Shown here: piece by piece, positions 1 through 8,629 of the stretch
Numbering within the stretch: the first letter of the stretch is position 1
Layout: every line of letters starts with the position of its first letter
Assembly: GCF_028293835.1 (NCBI RefSeq)
Contig: NZ_JAQGNX010000105.1
Coordinates: 58,288 to 122,287 of the forward strand
DNA length: 64,000 nt
Direction: 5' to 3'
Origin: Pseudomonas sp.
GTDB lineage: Bacteria; Pseudomonadota; Gammaproteobacteria; Pseudomonadales; Pseudomonadaceae
Notes under the pieces: model-generated
Database searches by the model: none
What the model saw: only the letters and a program-made list of their open reading frames with translations
Told to the model about the DNA's origin: nothing
Made by a program: the position numbers and the translations under genes

Positions 1-852
1 GTAAATCGGGAACCAGGTCAGGAAGAAATACTGCAACGACGTGTCGCAGTATTTACCCAAGTAGATTGACCACATCATCGGGCTTCTCAACAGCACTTTC
101 AGGTCAGCAAACGTGGGGATAAACGCGCCTTTGGCCTTGGGTGCGTCCATGTCTATTTGCGCGCCGCCTTCCTGGATATACGCCAGCTCGGCGCTGTTGA
201 CCATGGGATGCTCGCGCGGACTTTTGACCACCTTGAACCAGATCAGGCTGACGATGATGCCAAGCCCGCCCATCAACCAATAAACATGTTCCCAGCCGTA
301 GTTATGGGCGACGAAACCCATGGCTGGCGCCAGCATGACCACCGACAGGTACATCGACGAGTTGTAAATCACCGTGGCGGTGCCACGTTCTTGCAGGGGG
401 AACCACGCGGCGACGATACGGTTGTTCGCCGGGTACACCGGGGACTCGATCAGTCCTAGCAAGAAGCGCAGGACGAACAACGTACCAATTGCGATGGGTA
501 CCGACAGAAAGCCGATCAGGCCCTGGGCGACGGTGACGGTTGACCAGAGAAACAGCGACACTCCGTAGACCCGCGCCGAACCAAATTTGTCCAGCAACCA
601 ACCCCCCGGTAACTGGCCCAGTACGTAGGCCCAGGCAAACGCGGAGAATATATAACCGAGCGTGATGGAATTGATGCCCAGTACCTGGGTAAGGGCTGTG
701 CCGGTTATCGACAAGGTTGCCCGGTCACCGACGTTGATTGCGGTGACAATAAACAGCATGGCCAACACCAGATAACGAACCTTGCTTCGAGCGGCTGTGG
801 CGATAGGGAGTGCTGCAGCGACAGGCGTGGCTGCGACGTCTGAATGGTCCAC
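1..852 (-). CDS. MFS transporter, aldarate/hexuronate type (C-terminus outside window)
   Basis: Major facilitator of the anion:cation symporter (GudP/GarP/ExuT-like) family, predicted to import a sugar acid with protons across the inner membrane. The first 284 codons are present; the reading frame runs off the window edge. Translation shows the family's N-terminal pattern (KVRYLVLAMLFIVTAIN..DRATLS) and the PANNRIVAAWFPLQERG loop. I chose the GTG at 852 because it has a GAGGA ribosome site just upstream; no ATG fits better. It lies 84 bp downstream of the talarate/galactarate dehydratase gene on the same strand and is probably in the same operon. It is a paralogue of the transporter at 2129-3505, so the dehydratase is flanked by two similar permeases. 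The substrate is inferred from context only. Confidence 0.85.
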   Translation of the reverse strand, partial: MDHSDVAATPVAAALPIATAARSKVRYLVLAMLFIVTAINVGDRATLSITGTALTQVLGINSITLGYIFSAFAWAYVLGQLPGGWLLDKFGSARVYGVSLFLWSTVTVAQGLIGFLSVPIAIGTLFVLRFLLGLIESPVYPANNRIVAAWFPLQERGTATVIYNSSMYLSVVMLAPAMGFVAHNYGWEHVYWLMGGLGIIVSLIWFKVVKSPREHPMVNSAELAYIQEGGAQIDMDAPKAKGAFIPTFADLKVLLRSPMMWSIYLGKYCDTSLQYFFLTWFPIY

Positions 853-935
853 ATGAATGTCCTCGGTTGTTGTTTTTATGGTCCGACTCAATCAGGGAGC
901 CGCCCCGTGCCATACGTTGCCGGGCGGCTCAGGCG

Positions 936-2096
936 TTACGGGCGTTTGCCGACCTCGACCTGCTGTGCAGTCCAGGCTTTGACTTGTTCACTCAAGGTCA
1001 GGCCAAGGCCCGGACGCGTTGGGACCAACATGCGTCCGTCGCGGGTTTCAAGGCGTTCGTTGAACAGCGGTTCCAGCCACTCGAAATGCTCGACCCATGG
1101 TTCGGTCGGGTACGCAGCGGCAAGGTGTACGTGCAACTCCATGGCGAAGTGCGGTGCCAGCATCAGGCCCGCCTGTTCGGCCATGGCCGCCACTTTCAGA
1201 TACGGAGTAATGCCGCCGACGCGAGGGGCGTCGGGCATCAGGAAGTCAGCGCCGCGCAGTTTGATGAACTCGGCGTGTTCGGCAACGCTGGTAAGCATTT
1301 CCCCGGTGGCGATGGGCGTATCAAATTGCAGGGCGAGGGCGGCGTGCCCTTCAGCGTCGTAGCAGTCCAGGGGTTCTTCGATCCAGATCAGGTTGTGTTC
1401 TTCGAACTTGCGGCACATGCGCTGCGCGGTCGGGCGGTCCCACTGCTGGTTGGCGTCGACCATCAACGGGAAGTTATCGCCCAAGTGTTTGCGCACGGTA
1501 CTGACCCGGTGCAAATCCACTTCCCAGTTCGGCTGACCGACCTTGAGTTTGATCCCGCCGATGCCCTTTTCCCGGGACAGATCGGTGTTCTTCATCAATT
1601 GGTCGAGGGGGGTGTGCAGGAAGCCGCCGGAGGTGTTGTAGCACCGAACCGAGTCACGCTGCGCGCCGAGCAAACGTGCCAGCGAAAGGTTGGCGCGCTT
1701 GGCTTTCAGATCCCACAAGGCGACGTCGAAGGCGCCAATGGCTTGGGTCGACAGGCCGCTGCGGCCCACGGAAGCACCGGCCCAGCACAGCTTGGTCCAC
1801 AACTTGGCGATGTCGCTGGGATTCTCGTCGAGCAATGCCGGAGCGATTTCCTGAGCGTGGGCAAACTGGCCGGGACCGCCCGCACGTTTGGAGTAGCTGA
1901 AACCTAGGCCGCTATGGCCATCGACGGTTTCGATCTCGACAAACAGCATGGCGATTTCAGTCATGGGCTTCTGCCGCCCGGTCAGGACTTTTGCGTCGCT
2001 GATGGGGTTCGCTAGCGGCAAGAATACCGACGACACGCGGACCCAGGCGATACGGTCGTCATCCGAGGATTTGAGGGGAGTGTGTGGTGCGGCCAT
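936..2096 (-). CDS. L-talarate/galactarate dehydratase-like enolase-superfamily enzyme
   Basis: Mandelate racemase/muconate lactonizing enzyme family, 386 residues, cytosolic. It is predicted to remove water from an acid sugar such as galactarate or L-talarate to give a 2-keto-3-deoxy acid. Visible active-site elements: the KxK motif in GGIKLKVGQP (K183, K185), metal ligands D214 (MVDANQQW), E240/E241 (IEEP) and E266 (ATGE), and the general base H316 (APHFAME). The substrate-loop sequences VLTGRQKP and SYSKRAGG are those I know from Salmonella TalrD/GalrD, and colinearity extends to the end GKRP, so the specificity call is fairly strong. It lies between two aldarate-type MFS genes and near a LacI regulator, which supports a role in sugar-acid catabolism. 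A simple racemase role is less likely. Confidence 0.85.
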   Translation of the reverse strand: MAAPHTPLKSSDDDRIAWVRVSSVFLPLANPISDAKVLTGRQKPMTEIAMLFVEIETVDGHSGLGFSYSKRAGGPGQFAHAQEIAPALLDENPSDIAKLWTKLCWAGASVGRSGLSTQAIGAFDVALWDLKAKRANLSLARLLGAQRDSVRCYNTSGGFLHTPLDQLMKNTDLSREKGIGGIKLKVGQPNWEVDLHRVSTVRKHLGDNFPLMVDANQQWDRPTAQRMCRKFEEHNLIWIEEPLDCYDAEGHAALALQFDTPIATGEMLTSVAEHAEFIKLRGADFLMPDAPRVGGITPYLKVAAMAEQAGLMLAPHFAMELHVHLAAAYPTEPWVEHFEWLEPLFNERLETRDGRMLVPTRPGLGLTLSEQVKAWTAQQVEVGKRP

Positions 2097-2128
2097 GGGA
2101 GTTCTCCTGGTGAACGGTTTTAAGAGCT

Positions 2129-3505
2129 TTATGAATGGGATTGGCGCAGATCGCTGAGGTGGGCATCGTTCAGCAGCGGGTTCACGGGCGGATCTTGCGG
2201 CTCGTCGAATTCGAGGCGTTTCAGTGGGCCGACGATGAACAGATAAGCGAACGCACCCAATAGGCCCATGGCCGCGACGTACATCAGCGCAACGTCAAAC
2301 GACCCGAGCTGATTAATCATCACGCCAATGGCGATGGGGGTGACGATGCTGGCCAGGTTGCCGCAGAAATTGAACATCGCGCCGCTGACGCCCATGGCGC
2401 GCTTGGGCGAAACGTCACCGACGATGCACCAGCCCAAATTGCCCACGCCTTTGGCAAAGAACGCGATGGACATCACCAGAATTACTAGCGGAATCGACTG
2501 GGTGTAGTTGGCGACCACGATGCTGCTGGACAGCAGCAAACCGCAGATAATCGGGGTCTTGCGCGCAGCGGTGAGGCTGTAGCCTTTGCGCAACATCCAG
2601 TCGGACCAGAGACCGCCGATCACACCGCCCAGGCAACCGGCGATGGGCGGAATAGCCGCCACCAGGCCGACCTTGAGCAAGGTCATGCCCTTGGCTTCGA
2701 TCAGGTAAGTCGGGAACCAGGTGAGGAAGAACCAAGTGATCGAGGTAAGGCAGAATTGGCCGAGGTAGATGCCGAGCATCATGCGGTTGCCGCCAATGGT
2801 GCGGACGCGTTTCCAACTGAAAGGAATTGGCGCATCGCCCATGGAAGGCAGGCCGCCGCCGGCTTCGATGTAGTCGATTTCCGCTTGATTGACCCGTTTG
2901 TCTTTGCGCGGCTCATGGACCATGCGGAACCACAGCAGGCCGATCAGGATGCCGGCGACCCCAGTGGAGAAAAACACGTGCTGCCAGCCGAAGGTGCTCA
3001 GGGTCCAGACCATGATCGGGGTGAACGCTGCCAGGGCGAAATACTGTGCTGACTGAAATACGGCGGTTGCCAGCCCGCGCTCATGCCGTGGGAACCACAT
3101 CACGGTGAGGCGGTTGTTGGCGGGGAAGGCCGGTGCTTCGGCTGCGCCCATTAAAAAACGCAACACAAACAGCGCCACAAACGCCGAGCTGAACAGGTCA
3201 ACGTAGCCCTGCAAAAAGGTCAGCCCCGACCACAAAATCAGGCTAAGGCCCAACACCAGCCGCGAGCCGAAGCGGTCGAGGATGATGCCGCCGGGTATTT
3301 GCAACCAGGTGTAGGCCCAGCCAAAAGCGGAAAAGGCGATGCCCATGGTCACGGCATCAAAACCCAGGTCTTTGCGCAAGCTAGGGGCGGCAATCGACAG
3401 CGTGGCGCGGTCGACGTAATTGAACACGGTAACGATGAAAATCATCACCAGAATCAAATAGCGGACGTTGGTCTTCGTCGCTACAGAGCGCATCGGGTTA
3501 TTCAC
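2129..3505 (-). CDS. MFS transporter, aldarate/hexuronate type
   Basis: A 458-residue 12-helix permease of the anion:cation symporter family (GarP/GudP/ExuT-like). It carries the family hallmarks TVFNYVDRATLSIAAP near the start, RFLMGAAEAPAFPANNR in the first half, and a central cytoplasmic loop with EPRKDKRVNQAEIDYIEAGG. The frame is open up to 3592, but I prefer the GTG at 3505: it is preceded by AAGGA at good spacing and begins just before the conserved first helix. It is the first gene of the minus-strand aldarate operon (permease, dehydratase, second permease). Two palindromic operator candidates lie upstream at 3581 and 3657. Galactarate or glucarate uptake is inferred from the neighbouring dehydratase. 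Confidence 0.87.
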   Translation of the reverse strand: MNNPMRSVATKTNVRYLILVMIFIVTVFNYVDRATLSIAAPSLRKDLGFDAVTMGIAFSAFGWAYTWLQIPGGIILDRFGSRLVLGLSLILWSGLTFLQGYVDLFSSAFVALFVLRFLMGAAEAPAFPANNRLTVMWFPRHERGLATAVFQSAQYFALAAFTPIMVWTLSTFGWQHVFFSTGVAGILIGLLWFRMVHEPRKDKRVNQAEIDYIEAGGGLPSMGDAPIPFSWKRVRTIGGNRMMLGIYLGQFCLTSITWFFLTWFPTYLIEAKGMTLLKVGLVAAIPPIAGCLGGVIGGLWSDWMLRKGYSLTAARKTPIICGLLLSSSIVVANYTQSIPLVILVMSIAFFAKGVGNLGWCIVGDVSPKRAMGVSGAMFNFCGNLASIVTPIAIGVMINQLGSFDVALMYVAAMGLLGAFAYLFIVGPLKRLEFDEPQDPPVNPLLNDAHLSDLRQSHS

Positions 3506-3580
3506 TATTATTTTCCTTATTGTGAAATCGCTGTCGTGTGGCGGTGCGGCGTCGGGATTTACCTTAACCATCTGCTGACT

Positions 3581-3596
3581 ATGATTGCGCAATCAT
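3581..3596. promoter_or_regulatory. Operator candidate 1 (perfect 16-bp palindrome)
   Basis: ATGATTGCGCAATCAT reads the same on both strands and contains a central CG, as LacI/GalR-family operators usually do. It lies about 76 bp upstream of the permease start at 3505. A second copy of its 14-bp core is centred exactly 75 bp away. The obvious candidate ligand is the LacI-type regulator encoded at 3720-4832. Confidence 0.7.
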
Positions 3597-3656
3597 CCGT
3601 AATCAAAAAAAACGAGACACCGTTTTTAACCGTGGCTCTGTTGGCGGATATTACAC

Positions 3657-3670
3657 TGATTGCGCAATCA
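3657..3670. promoter_or_regulatory. Operator candidate 2 (perfect 14-bp palindrome)
   Basis: TGATTGCGCAATCA repeats the core of the site at 3581-3596. It is closer to the 3' end of the regulator gene than to the permease. Two identical operators about seven helical turns apart are compatible with repression by DNA looping. Confidence 0.65.
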
Positions 3671-3719
3671 TTCAACGATTGTAGAATACGATCTGTAGGG
3701 AGGCGGCGTGATTCGAAGT

Positions 3720-4832
3720 TTAGGTACTGGCGCGATCAATCAGCCGAAACCCGGTATCAATGCGTACCGGCGCTTCGCCGCTGTTGGGGTGTTTGAAGCG
3801 TTCCAGTAAGGCTTGCGCCGCCTGGAAACCAATGTGCGAACCGTCGACATTGACGGTCGACAGTGCCGGGTACACTTGCGCCGCACTGCTCAAATCGCCA
3901 AACCCCATCACCGCCAGGTCTTCAGGGACGCGCAAGCCGCGACTGGCCGCTTCGGCCAAAACACCTTGGGCGATGGTGTCGGAACTGCAGACCACAATCT
4001 CCGGCGAATTTTTCTGTCCCAGTAAGCGGCGCAAGCCTTCGCGGCCGATTTCCAGCGTGGCGGGGGGCGCTAGCACTTCAATGGGCACTTCCGTTACGCC
4101 GTTTCGCCCCAGTTCGGCCATCAAGCTATGGCAACGACGTAGACCACGAGGGTCGCTGATGCTAATCACCGAAAACCGGCGGTAACCCTTGTCGAGCAAG
4201 TGCCGCGCCGTGGTTTCTCCTACTTGTTCGTGGGAAAATCCCACCAACATATCAATCGGTGCTTCGCTGAGGTCCCACGCTTCCACCACCGGAATTCCCG
4301 CTTGGGCCAGACGCAGGCGGCTGGCCTCGGTGTGCAAGGTCCCGGTGAGGACAATGCCGTCAGGACGTCGTCCGAGTACCGCCTCCAGCAATGCTTCCTC
4401 TCGTTCAGCGGAATAACCAGTCAGCCCCAGCAGCGTTTGATAGCCGGCTTCGGTCAAGCGATCCATCAAAGCCTGAACCGTGTCCGCAAAAATAGAGTTG
4501 GCGATGGTCGGCAAGAAAATGGCCACTAACCGACTTTTGTTGCTCGCCAGGCCACCGGCGAGCATGTTCGACACGTAACCGGTGGCGCGAACCGCTTCGC
4601 GGACTTTCACTCGGGTCAGCTCGCTCACCAATTCAGGGCGATGCAGGGCGCGGGACACGGTCATAGGAGAGACACCCGCGACCTTCGCCACATCGATCAA
4701 GGTCAGGCTGGAGGCTTTCGGCAGGGGAAGGGGCGGCAGAGGCATGGGCTGAAGGGCGTTCCGGTCGGCATTTGCGCCACACGATACCGTTTCTTCACCC
4801 ATAAATGTATAGCGTGTAACCCTCCCAACCAC
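3720..4832 (-). CDS. LacI/GntR-family transcriptional regulator of the aldarate locus
   Basis: A 370-residue repressor-type protein. The LacI helix-turn-helix (LIDVAKVAGVSPMTVSRAL) begins about 45 residues in and is followed by the hinge region and a periplasmic-binding-protein-like effector domain (residues about 105-370). The N-terminus is uncertain: the longest frame starts at a GTG (4832), while ATG codons at 4802 and 4745 would give a more typical length; none has a clear ribosome site. It is co-oriented with and immediately upstream of the aldarate permease-dehydratase operon. I infer that it binds the paired palindromes at 3581 and 3657 and responds to a sugar acid; the ligand is not shown by the sequence. 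Confidence 0.85.
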   Translation of the reverse strand: MVGRVTRYTFMGEETVSCGANADRNALQPMPLPPLPLPKASSLTLIDVAKVAGVSPMTVSRALHRPELVSELTRVKVREAVRATGYVSNMLAGGLASNKSRLVAIFLPTIANSIFADTVQALMDRLTEAGYQTLLGLTGYSAEREEALLEAVLGRRPDGIVLTGTLHTEASRLRLAQAGIPVVEAWDLSEAPIDMLVGFSHEQVGETTARHLLDKGYRRFSVISISDPRGLRRCHSLMAELGRNGVTEVPIEVLAPPATLEIGREGLRRLLGQKNSPEIVVCSSDTIAQGVLAEAASRGLRVPEDLAVMGFGDLSSAAQVYPALSTVNVDGSHIGFQAAQALLERFKHPNSGEAPVRIDTGFRLIDRAST

Positions 4833-4963
4833 AGGGTCTTAGGCCACGGTGCAGCATTTATAGAACGCGCGTCTGGCAGATGAATCCATATTCCTGCGCA
4901 CTTCTTGGTATCGTGCGTCACAATTTGTAATGTTTACTCCTTTTTAAACGAGAAGCTGTAGCA

Positions 4964-6859
4964 ATGCCTGATCCAATTCCCTTAAAAGACCATGAGAAAG
5001 AAAGACAGCTGGTCAATAAACGATTAGCCGCCTGTGGCCTGCTGGTCGTGATTCTGAGCTGCATCCTGGTGGGCAGGATGTATTTTCTGCAGGTTACTGA
5101 ATTCGCCTATCACTCGACCATTTCCGAAAACAACCGGGTCCACGTGCTGCCGATCACCCCGGAACGGGGCATGATCTATGACCGCAATGGCGTAGTGCTG
5201 GCCGATAACCGCCCCAGTTTTAACCTGATCATGACCCGTGAGCGTTCCGGAGACTGGAGTCAGGTACTGGATGCGCTGATCAGCATTTTGAATTTGCCGG
5301 AAGAAGACCGGATCCTCTTCGACAAGGATTTGAAGCAAGCGCGCCACCATTTCGATCCCGTGACGCTGTTGTACGAGTTGACCGAAGAACAAATTGCGCT
5401 GATTGCCGTCAATCAATTTCGCTTGCCGGGTATAGACGTTGAGCCGCAGTTTGTGCGCCATTATCCCTACGGTGCGCATTTCGCCCACTCGATTGGTTAT
5501 GTGGGCCGTATCAACGAAAAAGAATCCAAGCAACTGGATTCGGTGGAGTACCGCGGCACCCAATCCATTGGCAAGACCGGTATCGAGAAGTTTTACGAAT
5601 CCGAACTGCACGGGCGAGTGGGCTACGAGGAAGTTGAAACCAACGCCCAGGGCCGTGTGTTGCGGGTGCTTAAACACACCGATGCTATACCCGGCAAGAG
5701 CATCGTCTTGAGTCTGGACGTTCATCTGCAAGAAGCAGCAGAAGACGCATTGGGCGATCGTCGTGGCTCGGTGGTCGCGCTGGACCCGGAAACCGGCGAA
5801 GTGTTGGCGATGGTCAGCAAGCCGAGCTTTGACCCTAACCTGTTCGTTACCGGCATCAGTTTCAAGGAATACGCTGCGCTGCGCGATTCGGTGGACCGGC
5901 CGTTGTTCAACCGAGTGCTGCGCGGTTTGTATGCACCGGGTTCGACGATCAAGCCGGAGGTAGCAATTGCCGGACTGGACAGCGGAGTGGTGACGCCCCA
6001 GGCCAGAGTCTTTGACCCCGGTTACTTCCAACTGCCGGATTACGACCACAAATACCGTAACTGGAACCACAGCGGCGATGGTTGGGTGGACATGGACGCC
6101 GCAATCATGCGCTCTAACGACACCTACTTTTATACCTTGGCGCACAAGCTTGGCATCGATCGCATGCATGACTACATGACCATGTTTGGCCTGGGCCAAA
6201 AGGTCTCGCTGGACATGTTCGAAGAAGCGCCAGGCCTGATGCCGTCCCGTGAATGGAAGCGGGTGACCCGACGGCAAGTCTGGTTCCCGGGCGAGACGGT
6301 GATTCTGGGGATTGGCCAGGGGTATATGCAGGTCACGCCGTTGCAACTGGCACAAGCCACTGCGCTGATCGCCAACAAAGGCGTATGGAACCGACCGCAC
6401 CTGGCGAAATCCGTGGCCGGTGTCGCCCCCGTTGACGAGCATCCGATGCCGAATATCGTGTTACGCAATAGTGCCGATTGGGAACAGGTCAACCACGGCA
6501 TGCAGATGGTAATGCACGACCCGCGCGGTATTGCTCGAGCGGCGGCGGTGGGTGCTCAGTACCGAATTGCCGGTAAAAGCGGTACAGCGCAGGTGGTTGC
6601 GATCAAGCAGGGCGAACGTTACAACCGCCTGAAGACCTTGGAGCGTAACCGAGACAACGCCTTGTTCGTAGGCTTTGCCCCGGCAGGAAAACCGAAAATC
6701 GCAGTGTCGGTGATGATTGAAAACGGCGAGGCCGGTGGCCGTGTGGCGGGGCCGGTGGTGCGCCAGATTCTGGACGCCTGGTTGCTGGATAAAGACGGTA
6801 AGTTGAAGCCACAGTATGCAATTCCATTGGTTAAGCCACCGGGTGAGCCCCACGTTTGA
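4964..6859 (+). CDS. mrdA: Penicillin-binding protein 2 (elongasome transpeptidase), stand-alone copy
   Basis: Class B penicillin-binding protein of 631 residues that cross-links peptidoglycan in the periplasm during cell elongation. One N-terminal membrane anchor (about residues 21-41) is followed by the PBP dimerisation domain (PERGMIYDRNGVVLADNRP) and the transpeptidase domain. The catalytic motifs are intact: S327-T-I-K330 (APGSTIK), S384-N-D386 and K538-S-G-T541 (AGKSGTAQ). Length and layout match MrdA. The usual mrdA neighbours (rodA, rlmH, rsfS, lytic transglycosylase) are absent. It sits alone between a LacI regulator and the D-Ala-D-Ala dipeptidase cluster, so it is probably a second PBP2 paralogue rather than the housekeeping copy. 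Confidence 0.92.
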   Translation: MPDPIPLKDHEKERQLVNKRLAACGLLVVILSCILVGRMYFLQVTEFAYHSTISENNRVHVLPITPERGMIYDRNGVVLADNRPSFNLIMTRERSGDWSQVLDALISILNLPEEDRILFDKDLKQARHHFDPVTLLYELTEEQIALIAVNQFRLPGIDVEPQFVRHYPYGAHFAHSIGYVGRINEKESKQLDSVEYRGTQSIGKTGIEKFYESELHGRVGYEEVETNAQGRVLRVLKHTDAIPGKSIVLSLDVHLQEAAEDALGDRRGSVVALDPETGEVLAMVSKPSFDPNLFVTGISFKEYAALRDSVDRPLFNRVLRGLYAPGSTIKPEVAIAGLDSGVVTPQARVFDPGYFQLPDYDHKYRNWNHSGDGWVDMDAAIMRSNDTYFYTLAHKLGIDRMHDYMTMFGLGQKVSLDMFEEAPGLMPSREWKRVTRRQVWFPGETVILGIGQGYMQVTPLQLAQATALIANKGVWNRPHLAKSVAGVAPVDEHPMPNIVLRNSADWEQVNHGMQMVMHDPRGIARAAAVGAQYRIAGKSGTAQVVAIKQGERYNRLKTLERNRDNALFVGFAPAGKPKIAVSVMIENGEAGGRVAGPVVRQILDAWLLDKDGKLKPQYAIPLVKPPGEPHV

Positions 6860-6876
6860 TTGGGTGACATACCCCC

Positions 6877-6965
6877 TGTATAGCCAACTCGTTGGCGATA
6901 TCGGCACATCGCGGTACTTGAGAAAGACCGCGTTGCCTGCTTAGCCAACCCGTTGGCTCCTACAG
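6877..6965. repeat. REP pair (REPIN-like)
   Basis: Two inverted copies of a Pseudomonas REP-type unit: AGCCAACTCGTTGGCGAT at about 6881-6898 and, in the opposite orientation, TAGCCAACCCGTTGGCTCCT at about 6942-6961. Related units occur at 16590-16650 and 28394-28424. The pair lies between two convergence-free genes and may act as an mRNA 3'-end structure for the PBP2 gene. Confidence 0.65.
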
Positions 6966-7096
6966 CATGTGCGTTCAAACGCCAGCCATTTTGCCCCTAA
7001 ACAGCGCATTTCCGTTTCTCTGCGCACCTTCTTGAGTCCTTATTTTCCCCTCTGAAATAATCTGCAAAATACCCGTTGTGCTCGATCAAATACGGA

Positions 7097-7112
7097 TGTT
7101 ATGTTGATAACA
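7097..7112. promoter_or_regulatory. Inverted repeat upstream of the RpiR gene, possible operator
   Basis: TGTTATGTTGATAACA has 6-bp arms around a 4-bp centre and ends 31 bp before the rpiR-type ATG. Position and symmetry suit an autoregulatory operator; nothing in the sequence proves this. Confidence 0.35.
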
Positions 7113-7143
7113 CCCTGAAACAAAATGAACGTCATCTAACATT

Positions 7144-8001
7144 ATGATCGTAGACAAGAGCCGTTTCCTCGACACGCTAGAGCAGCGCTTCAACAGCCTG
7201 ACGCCTACCGGTAAGCGGATTGCGGGCTATCTGCTGGCCAATCCGCAGAAGCTGCCGTTCGAGACCGCGGATAGCATTGCGCAGCAGACCGCGACTACTG
7301 GAATTTCGGTCGGACGGTTTTTGCGCTCGTTGGGTTATCGCAACCTGGACGACGTCAAACAAAGCTTGCGCGGCGACTCTGGCAATACGTGGTTGATCAC
7401 CGATCGATTGGGCGCTTTTCGTGAGGAGGCCACCCATGGCGATGCGTTGGATCGCTCCCTTACTCGGGAGCTGGAAGCCATTCAGCACATCTACGGCTTG
7501 GCCCGCAGCGACACGTTCAGCCAGGTCGTCGAGCGTTTGTACGCTGCTGATGCGGTTTTTATTGTCGGCATCCAAACCACCCGCGGCATGCTCAACGCCT
7601 TTCACAGTCACCTGGAATATATTCGGCCGAAGGTTTACTACGTTGATGGTCTGTCCGGCACTTATGCCGAATCGCTGAATTCACGGTTCGAAAACCCTTA
7701 CGCCGTGATTGCCGACTTCCGTACCTATTCCGCTGTAGCGCGCACCTTTTGTGAGGTCGCCAGCAGCAATAGCCTGCCGCTGGCATTGATCACTGACTTC
7801 CATTGTCCATGGGCTCGGGATTACCCCGTGGACTTGCTGCAGTTGAAATCTGACGTCGGACAGTTCTGGGATTCCATGGCGCCGCTGGCCTGCCTGTTTA
7901 ACCTGATGGTGTCGGCCGTTGCAGAAAAATATGGCAGTCGGCTGGACGAACGCCTGGCGAAAAACCGGCAGTTGCAAGAGCTTTTTGGCCAGTTCGAATA
8001 G
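7144..8001 (+). CDS. RpiR/MurR-family transcriptional regulator
   Basis: A 285-residue regulator with an N-terminal HTH_6 domain (about residues 15-75, LTPTGKRIAGYLLANPQKLPF then TTGISVGRFLRSLGY) and a C-terminal SIS domain (about residues 115-250), which in this family binds a phosphosugar or amino-sugar ligand. It is the first gene before the D-Ala-D-Ala dipeptidase and dipeptide transporter genes on the same strand, with only 67 bp to the next start. MurR, a relative, responds to MurNAc-6-P. A cell-wall-derived effector is therefore an attractive inference, but it is not visible in the sequence. Confidence 0.85.
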   Translation: MIVDKSRFLDTLEQRFNSLTPTGKRIAGYLLANPQKLPFETADSIAQQTATTGISVGRFLRSLGYRNLDDVKQSLRGDSGNTWLITDRLGAFREEATHGDALDRSLTRELEAIQHIYGLARSDTFSQVVERLYAADAVFIVGIQTTRGMLNAFHSHLEYIRPKVYYVDGLSGTYAESLNSRFENPYAVIADFRTYSAVARTFCEVASSNSLPLALITDFHCPWARDYPVDLLQLKSDVGQFWDSMAPLACLFNLMVSAVAEKYGSRLDERLAKNRQLQELFGQFE

Positions 8002-8068
8002 CGCCTCCGACGCCTTTGAAAAAGTCGCCGTGGGTTGACCACCGTTTTATCTGATTTGGAGTGTTTGA

Positions 8069-8629
8069 GTGAACAGCAGCCCACTTGTCAACGTCGATGC
8101 CGAGGCGCTTAAGATCGAAATCGACCTGATCTATGCCGGCGCGGATAACTTGGCAGGCAAACCGATTTATAAAGACGCGCGTTGCCTGCTGCATCGCGAT
8201 GCTGAAATTTGCCTGCGTCTTGCCAGTCGATTAGCGCATCAGGCCGGGTTGAGCTTGCGTGTGTTCGATGCCTACCGACCGCCGTACGCGCAATTGTTGT
8301 TGTGGGAAGCGCTGCCCAACCCGGAATACGTGCGTGACCCAAAGCTGGGTTCGCACCACAGCCGTGGCGTCGCGGTGGATTTGACCTTGCTCGACGGCGA
8401 GGGTCAGCCATTGGACATGGGCACCGGCTTCGATGACATGCGTGAGCAATCCCATCAGTTTTTCCCTGACTTGCCGCCTGCGGTGCAGCGCAATCGCCTG
8501 CTGCTGCTGGGGATCATGCTCGGCGCTGGTTTTCAGCACATTGCCAGCGAATGGTGGCACTACGAATTGCCGGATGCGGAGAATTACCCGCTGATTGACG
8601 ACCACTCGATTCGTCCTGCACGTGATTAA
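8069..8629 (+). CDS. ddpX: D-alanyl-D-alanine dipeptidase (VanX/DdpX family)
   Basis: Zinc-dependent M15D dipeptidase of 186 residues that hydrolyses D-Ala-D-Ala to two D-alanines. The family signature SxHxxGxAxD is present as S95-H-H97-S-R-G-V-A-V-D104, giving zinc ligands H97 and D104. The second motif is E161-W-W-H164, with E161 as catalytic base and H164 as third ligand; the conserved arginine (R70) sits in VFDAYRPP. Length equals that of E. coli DdpX. It has no signal peptide, so it should be cytosolic and act on imported dipeptide. The start is a GTG with GGAGTG upstream. It is followed by a complete dipeptide ABC importer, matching the ddpXABCDF order. A vancomycin-resistance role is unlikely because no vanHA is nearby. 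Confidence 0.9.
   Translation: MNSSPLVNVDAEALKIEIDLIYAGADNLAGKPIYKDARCLLHRDAEICLRLASRLAHQAGLSLRVFDAYRPPYAQLLLWEALPNPEYVRDPKLGSHHSRGVAVDLTLLDGEGQPLDMGTGFDDMREQSHQFFPDLPPAVQRNRLLLLGIMLGAGFQHIASEWWHYELPDAENYPLIDDHSIRPARD

Noticed and set aside
810..1907. Long plus-strand frame of 365 codons opposite the dehydratase gene
   Set aside because: It is antisense to the well-supported talarate/galactarate dehydratase, begins inside the MFS gene and has no family resemblance.
5024..6442. Minus-strand frame of 472 codons opposite the PBP2 gene
   Set aside because: The plus strand carries all PBP2 motifs; the antisense frame is a by-product of GC-rich codon use.
8069..8629. VanX-type vancomycin resistance
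   Set aside because: No vanH, vanA or vanRS genes are nearby, and the dipeptide importer points to nutrient use of D-Ala-D-Ala.
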